Below, one piece after another: positions 57,522-64,000 of a stretch of 64,000 nt of DNA. The DNA comes from Pinus tabuliformis (taxonomy: Eukaryota; Streptophyta; Pinopsida; Pinales; Pinaceae), in assembly GCA_031772625.1 (NCBI GenBank), contig CM062818.1, positions 1,276,692,277 through 1,276,756,276 of the forward strand, given 5' to 3'. The notes under the pieces are model-generated. The model saw only the letters and a program-made list of their open reading frames with translations, had not been told where the DNA came from and searched no databases. How positions within the stretch are numbered: position 1 is the stretch's first letter; every line of letters starts with the position of its first letter. The position numbers were made by a program, and so were the translations under genes.

Positions 57522-57718
57522 TGGCCATAGGTTTCACAGTAACTAAAACCTAAAGAAACTATCAAAGTATGTTAGTGCCAGTATATCTAACAGAAAATCC
57601 TCGATTTCCAATTTGATAGTGGCCATAGGTTTCACAGTAACTAAAACCTAAAGAAACTATCAAAGTATGTTAGTGCCAGTATATCTAACAGAAAATCCTC
57701 GATTTCCAATTTGATAGT
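57522..57718. repeat. Perfect 98-bp tandem duplication
   Basis: TGGCCATAGGTTTCACAGTA and the following bases occur at 57522 and 57620 with no difference over the unit, so this duplication is recent compared with everything around it (or an assembly effect). Confidence 0.95.
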
Positions 57719-58394
57719 GCAGTTGATAGGTTGCACAATAATTGAAAGTTAGAAACTCATGGCTGATGCTTGCTATATGCATCACAATGTAGAATATAAT
57801 GGAGTTTTTATGGAAGGGGAGAAATTGTTTGGATGGTTAAAAGTGGTCGGAATTTGGGTAAAAAATACTTAGATTTACAAAAATTCTTGCCAAATTTTTT
57901 CAAAATATGACCAAAATTTTCATAACTTTTAAAACAAAAATACATGACATAATAACAATAATATAATTATAACAATAATATAATTGTTAGACTATGGCTA
58001 ATATAATATCGATATTTTCTTCCCAACTGCCGCACATCTTTGCATTGAATATTTGGAAGCGAAATAATCAATCCAACATTCAACCAAGTCACTTGTCTAT
58101 GACACTTTTTTTTCCCTTAATTTTTAAATCAAATTTTAGGATGACAACCTCTTATGTAATGAAAATGATATACTTGATGTATAGACCCGATTGTCTCCAT
58201 CTAAGCTTGCATGTTTGTTATACCTACACTTGTAACTATGGAAATTTGCTACATTTTTCTAGCTCTCAAAGGAGAGAATTTGATGTGCACAATTAGCCAT
58301 GAATGTTTGGGATTATGATAATTATTTTACTGGGTGACTTCTAGTGTTGTTCCAATTTTTAATCTATATTTTATTTGATGTTGGCTTCAATGGT
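57719..58394. other. Stretch without recognisable genes
   Basis: Contains a short family F block 5 piece (57840-57960). An open stretch at 57994-58296 has no recognised family and low-complexity composition. Confidence 0.45.
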
Positions 58395-59680
58395 TAGCTA
58401 ACTCTTATCTCTTATCACCTTAGTTATCTATGTTGTGGTAGTTTTTTGAGGATAATTTTTTAGCTAGCTATTATGATTTAGTGTAAATCAATTTTAGATG
58501 ATGAGGTCCTCACCTCCAACCACTCAATTGGGTTGAGAATAATGTTGAATATTCCACAACCATTTAAAATGGTTACATTCTCCGCAATGGGATGATTGTA
58601 CTAAAAATGGGAAAATTATTGTATAGGAGGTTTATGATTACATCACTTCAATTCTACACAAGAGTGACTCTTCAGGGTTTATTAAAAAAATATGGAAATG
58701 GAACTATCCATTAAAAATCAAAGGTTTCGGTTTCTTACTTTGGTGGAATAATATTATGGTGTGGGAAAATTTATGCAAACGTGGCTTCTGTAGACCCGAG
58801 AGATGTATCTTGTGTGCCTCTATTGACAAAGACGTGGTTCATCTTTTTTTACAATGCCCATTTGCACAAGTCATCTGGATGGATGTTCTAGATATTCTTA
58901 TGATGCAAGCAACTTGGTAAATTGTGTTCATTGAAGTTTGTTTACAAAATTGGTATATTGAACACAAAGAGTGGTGTTCCCTTCCTTTGTTCATTTTTTG
59001 GGGAATCTAGCGGCTTCAGAATTCCTGTATTTTTGAGGGCACACGTTGGGATATTCGATAGTGTTGTTTTTCCATCGCAACTTTCTTCAATGAGTATGGC
59101 CCTATGACAAATTGGAAGCATGAGAGACATTTTCAACTCATTAACATATGGGACAATTTCCCTGTTGGATTTTTTGATGGGGCGACCAATAATGGGTGCG
59201 GGGTATATATTGTTATCCATCCTGATCTATATTTTCATTTTTTATGGAAGTGTGGTTAGGGTACAAACATATGTGCAGAGGTCATTGCTCTTTGGGGAGT
59301 TTTATTTTACACAATATGGCTATCCATTAAAAAATTGGTGGTATTCACAGATTCAAAGGTGGCCATAGATTGGATCAAGGTCGTACTACTTTTGGACCCA
59401 AAAAGTTCATAAAACGGATTCAACGTAACAAAGAGATTTAGGAGGATTTTCTGGAATTGACTTTTTCCCACATATATCATGAGAACAATATTGTGGTTGA
59501 TGAGTTATCGAAAAGAGGGCTACTCCAACAAATGAGAAGTATATTTTACACTAATTTTTCCAAGGACAGGAAGCGAGACTCTAGGTATATTTGCATTAAT
59601 TATGCAATATCACATATACTCAAAGTATCTATTTGCTTAAATTTCAGTTCTGTTTATTTTGTTTTTCATTGAAACATCTT
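58395..59680 (+). pseudogene. L1-type LINE ORF2 C-terminal fragment
   Basis: After a block shared with 10411-10605, the plus strand shows the zinc region in one frame (WKWNYPLKIKGFGFLLWW, VWENLCKRGFCRPERCILC, VVHLFLQCPFAQVIW; 58685-58885). Then comes an RNase H: VGFFDGATNNGCGVYIVI (59165-59215, first Asp kept), TNMCAEVIALWG (Glu), VVFTDSKVAIDWIK (Asp), and HIYHENNIVVDELSKRG (final D). Several frameshifts and stops interrupt it. It is closer in wording to the 38 kb fragment than to the intact 52 kb element. The 3' end may be the A-run at 59973. Confidence 0.83.
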
Positions 59681-59699
59681 TTTGGTAATTGGCCACAAT

Positions 59700-61300
59700 A
59701 TGTGGTACTATTCAATGCTTATATCATGTAGTGGGCTTACAGGTATTATGAACTACAACTATAAGTAGGGCACTAGTTATATTATGTTATTCAATCTGTT
59801 TTATAGTTGGAATGATCCTCATATATAGACATTCTATTCCCAAATTTGAGATGGACCTTTCCACTAGAAATGGGTAATGGTGAACATGGATGTAAACAAA
59901 GCATGTGGAATATTTTGATTATATATAAACATTTTTTCTATTAATAGAAAATAGTTGGTTTTTTCTCTCCTGAAAAAAAAAGGGCAGTGTGAGCACTGAA
60001 GCACTAAAATGAAAGTGACACTGCCTATGTAAAAGGAGCGATTAGGTAACTTAGAGAAAAAGAGCAAAAAATGTTGAAGCAATACTTACTCCGCTACTTG
60101 CTCAAAGTTGTAATAGCACCTAAGCTTTCTACTCAATTCTGGCAATTAGGGAAGTTTTCCGAAAGTTCTCTAACATTATTGCATTTTGGAATTAATTCTT
60201 GTTACACTTATCAATAATTTATGTTGTTTGTATATAGGTTGCATGAGTATTAGTGAATTTTCAAAAAGATGGTAAAGAAATCATTCTTTTGGTTGGAATT
60301 GTAACGTTTGTGAAAATATAAAACTAGTTAAATCATATTAGTAAATATGGTTGATATATTTTGGTGTGTAACATTTTCATTTGTCATTGGTTATTTGACA
60401 TAATCTACCATTTGTTATGTTACCATGATGTCATTTATATTTGATAATTTATATGATAATTTAATAAATATATTAAGTAAATGTGAAAAGGCAAACATGG
60501 ATCTAGTGATGCAAAGTTGACACAATGTCACAATAATTAAATGTTTTCATTTTTTTGTTTGCTAGATAATGTGATTCTGAGTAATTGTTACCCAGGGGTA
60601 TATACAGGGGTATATAAGTGGGTATTTAAGCCATCTAAATACCCAAGGAATATGTAAGCCGTTTAAATTACCCAAGGCTAGGTATCTGACCCATACTAAC
60701 CCTTAGCATGGCTAGATTTTTTCCCATTGAACTTCGAACCAATGACCTTTATTCCAAGGATTGCCTTAATAAAACACCCTGACACCATGTGCTCAACCAC
60801 CATAAACTAAATATTTTCCATTTAATTTAATTATTGTGATTTCATTCCTTTTACGTCTTTTAAAAAATTGTTTGATGCAGACAAACTTATATTCGAGTAG
60901 AATAGATTTAAATAAAAAAATTAAAGCTTTGTCTCGTATTTCAAATGAGAATTCCACACAACATGTCCATAGGGTCTTGGATAGACAATGATGAGGTGCG
61001 TTGTTAAAGCACTCCTTGATGTGAAGTTATCGATTCAATTCTCTGCCCCGATCAAGGTGATATATTGAACATGATGAAGATGTAGTCCCACCAAAACTTA
61101 CAAAAAATAAGAGAAATCCGCACAATGCCATTTCAATTTCATTTTATTATACAACTATTTATGATACCTTTTGTTTTATCCACAAATCAATAATTTACAA
61201 ATTTATAATGTGGATTAAAGAAATGTATTTTTCCCATAATTGAGGTTAATGATTTAAATAATTGGCATAGATTGAATTATATATAAATAATTTTATATTT
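59700..61300. repeat. Repeat block collinear with 13.9-15.1 kb, part 1
   Basis: 60080-60290 matches 13985-14300. 60970-61045 matches 10785-10860. Between them are AT-rich stretches and a small duplicated phrase GGGGTATATA at 60596 and 60607. No coding signal. Confidence 0.55.
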
Positions 61301-61303
61301 GAG

Positions 61304-61307
<4 letters not shown>

Positions 61308-61356
<49 letters not shown>
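61308..61356. repeat. (TA)n microsatellite
   Basis: About 24 TA units. Confidence 0.97.
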
Positions 61357-61361
<5 letters not shown>

Positions 61362-61419
61362 TAACGGAAAAGTGAATAAGTGGTGACAATATTTTTTAAG
61401 TAGTGAATCGCTGATCCAT

Positions 61420-61506
61420 TCCTAGTGCAACAACTATACGATATGGTGTCTAATAGTAAGCTTATTTTCCTTTTGTCTAAGTTTTAAGTTAATAAATTAA
61501 TTCTAG

Positions 61507-61587
<81 letters not shown>

Positions 61588-61780
61588 GCAATTTTATCAT
61601 GATTATTGATTGCCCAAAGAATATAATTTATCATTAAAATTCAAGAAAACCGCTCATTTTATTGTTTATGGTTAAGTTACACATTATTTCTTTCCAGGAT
61701 TGAAATTAAAATAGAAAAAAAAGTTATCATTAAATTTAAAATAATTGTAAATTTAATAATTAAATATATAATTTTAAAAT
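61420..61780. repeat. Repeat block collinear with 14.9-15.1 kb, with a (TA)n tract
   Basis: GATATGGTGTCTAATAGTAA matches 14933-14952. A 74-bp (AT)n run occupies 61510-61583. The part after it resembles 39270-39420. Confidence 0.7.
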
Positions 61781-63060
61781 ATTTCCCCAATTGGGGTGTG
61801 AGCTGGAGGGAAATGCCATCATGGTGAATTAATGGGGATCCTCTCGAGGTATAAACCCACCACTCTCAACATACTCGAGGAATATGGTGTGGTGGCTACA
61901 TGCATGCGAGGTATTAAGGTGACAGTGTCATTGTGTTTTGGAAATTGGTAAGTTGCTCTTCGAGGGAAGTCGGTAATCATGTAGTGTATGGTAAAGGATT
62001 GTGAAAGGGTGGTGGTGTTGGGCTTTGTGGGTTGATGCAGGAGCAGGTGATGAGGTGGTCTTGGCTTCTCCCCATGCTGGTTAACGAGTATGTGGTATGC
62101 CATCTTTTTCTCTCCTCCATGTATCCACTGAACTGTTTGATGGAATTAGGATTGTATGGTTTTGAACCACTGAGGTTTCGAAGGAAGAGAGTCTCCATGC
62201 ATTTGTTTGACATTTGAAGTAGGTCCAATCACCTGGTATTGTTTCTGTGTATGTTGTTTTTGGGATTTTTCTATCCAGGACGGTGTTATATTGGGAGGTT
62301 GTCTCTGGGGTCTGTCTTTGGGATTACCTCCTGTCTTGACCGAGCATCGAGAGGGCTTGGGGAATGGTAGGTCTTAGCTTCGTTTTTGGGTTATGTCTTT
62401 TTGAATTTCCTTGGGGAAGGTCAGGGTTTTTCCTCTGGATGTATTGGAGCAGAGTTAATCTCTATGGGTTCCGTCTCTATGGGCTCTATGGTCTCTGCCC
62501 CTATGGGCGATGTCTTTGGCATATGTTTTTGCCTCACCTCTAGTTTGGGAACAAGTTTTGTTTCTGTGGATTAAGCTTTTGTGTTTTCTCCATACAAATT
62601 ATCAATTGTTATGTTAGCTGGATCTTGGAAATGGGGGTCACATCTCTGTTCGGGTTGGTCAATAAGGGATTCTGCAATGGAAGAGGAGGGGGGCCAGTCT
62701 GTTGATCTAGATTGTCATTGATGCCAATATGGCAATATTTTGGATAGTAAATAAGGATGTGAAGCCAAGCAGAGCAGAACGATGAAGTAATAGGAGCGGG
62801 AAGAGTTCATCGGAAGCCATCAAAGAAGAGATATCGAAAGAAGAGCTATCAGAGCAGCGAAGAGCTATCAAATCATTATCAGAAGTCATAGGAATAAAGA
62901 GAAACCACAAGAGCGACGATCCAAGAAAATGCAGATATATTGCATATGCCAAAAGTAAGAACCATATCAGAGGAAGTAATAAACCATGGGAACCCTTTCG
63001 ATAGTATATAATATCGGCATAAATCATATCGGCAATATATAAAAACAAATCATAGAAATC
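61781..63060. other. GC-richer stretch without recognised genes
   Basis: From 61790 to 62700 the plus strand is T/G-rich with repeated TCTATGGG phrases at 62460-62510. Short open frames on both strands (61819-62228) have no family I know. The change in composition may mark an LTR or 5' region of another element. Confidence 0.35.
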
Positions 63061-63099
63061 ATATCGGCAGTTCTATTTTATGCCACCACTCAAAACCTC

Positions 63100-63990
63100 T
63101 GATTGCGATATGTAATACGGACCCAATAGTTCCATTACATACACCTTAATATGATATTGCGTCCGCCACGTTGCAAGTCTCTTTAAAGCCTTGTCTTGGC
63201 AAAACCCCCAATTGCGATTTGAGCTGCGGACCCGATCTGTTTATGAAAACAATCCTAATGTAATATTGCATTTGCCAATAAGAATTATCATATCGCAAGT
63301 CATAAAGGGATGTATATCCAAATCCTCCGATTGCGATAACATTGCAGACCCATTGCACCATTATAGCATGACTTAATGAAATATCACATCCGCAGTAATC
63401 ACAAGTTTCAAAGGAATGTTAAAACGCCTATTGCGATATAATACATGGACCCGATAGCTCTATTAGAATACACCTTTATGTAGTATCAAGTCCACGCATC
63501 GAGGAAGTTATGCAAATCATAAGGGTTGTCACCGCCGGACCGTCGATTGCGATAAGACTTGTGAACTCGATCGTCGATTGCGATAAGAACCCGACCTCTG
63601 ATTGCGATATTAGCTGTGGACTCGACGGATCTATTGACGATGGTTTAATATTATATCGCATTCATTTCATCGGCAGTATGAATATCGACCATGTTACATC
63701 GGTGATGTTAAGAGTTGCGATTGCGGGATTTCGGATAATTGCGATTGCGATTAATAACGTGGCATGTGGGACCTCCATGTGGGCCTTGTGAATATTAAAA
63801 AGGGCCTCTCCGATATATTGCGTAGTAAGAGACCTTCGAAAAGTTGCAATTGCGATTAGCAGTGACGTGGCATATGGGGACCGCTAGACTTATATTATAA
63901 TATGGGTATAGCCTCTCCTATAATGTGGTTTCTATAAAAAGGCTAAGTTATAATTGATTGAATATTAACAAAAGGTCCTCCGATATAATT
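63100..63990. repeat. Degenerate tandem array with ATTGCGAT core and a TATA box, reaching the window edge
   Basis: ATTGCGAT occurs at 63102, 63211, 63330, 63430, 63546, 63576 and 63600, the first five spaced 100-119 bp apart, each followed by a GGACCC/GACCCGAT-like phrase. Two diverged units with GATTGCGATT/AATTGCGATT then ACGTGGCAT are at about 63741 and 63849. A TATA box TATAAAAAGG follows at 63934-63943. The arrangement looks like an upstream repeat region of an LTR promoter on the plus strand, continuing beyond the window. Confidence 0.6.
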
Positions 63991-64000
63991 TAATATACCA

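Noticed and set aside
62032-62574. Short open frames in the GC-richer stretch
   Set aside because: Both strands are equally open, the codon pattern is repetitive (Ser/Met/Gly from TCTATGGG), and no family is recognised.
63100-63720. Regularly spaced short repeats as a CRISPR array
   Set aside because: Unit similarity is loose, spacing varies, and this is plant nuclear DNA.

Overview
This is a window of plant nuclear DNA with no intact ordinary host gene that I can recognise. It is AT-rich, full of long (TA)n tracts, and made mostly of old, broken and nested retroelements: Ty3/gypsy, Ty1/copia, L1-type LINEs with a C-terminal RNase H, an RTE-like LINE and an endogenous plant pararetrovirus. 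Scraps of host genes lie between them. The mix and the age of the elements suggest a large, slowly decaying seed-plant genome, possibly a gymnosperm. That last step is inference, since no species-diagnostic gene is present.

Layout. 1-5823: a minus-strand Ty3/gypsy element (integrase, RNase H, RT, protease, gag, primer-binding site, 5' LTR) whose left end lies outside the window. 5.8-12.3 kb: repeat scraps, namely a chimeric RNase H/copia fragment, a duplicated non-coding block, a short LTR with primer-binding site and decayed gag, and a possible protease scrap. 12.3-13.6 kb: RTE-like LINE. 15.2-18.9 kb: endogenous caulimovirid with movement-protein, coiled-coil and coat-protein regions. 19-21 kb: dispersed repeat plus a copia 3' end. 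22.3-23.2 kb: a 460-bp tandem duplication. 23.4-24.95 kb: Pumilio (PUF) pseudogene with introns. 25.4-26.7 kb: gypsy integrase tail and a weak RNA-binding-protein-like scrap. 29.2-36.7 kb: a pair of direct repeats of about 1.2 kb that look like LTRs, with a PDS5 cohesin-factor fragment between them. 38.2-39.2 kb: L1 3' fragment. 40.1-44.1 kb: a low-copy-looking stretch with several small tandem duplications, a 35-residue in-frame repeat and an unrecognised two-exon gene fragment. 44.2-49.1 kb: a complete but non-autonomous LTR element with both LTRs and a probable target duplication. 49.2-50.3 kb: L1 ORF1 fragment (minus). 50.6-51.9 kb: second copy of the copia 3' end. 51.9-56.5 kb: an L1-type LINE with a full-length open 1376-aa ORF2, the best-preserved gene here. 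58.4-59.7 kb: another L1 3' fragment. 59.9-64 kb: repeats, (TA)n tracts and a promoter-like array at the right edge.

The genes do not form a pathway. What they share is retrotransposition: most coding sequence here came from reverse transcriptases. Two host-gene fragments, PDS5 (apparently intronless, in an LTR-like element) and Pumilio (with introns), reached the locus by different routes.
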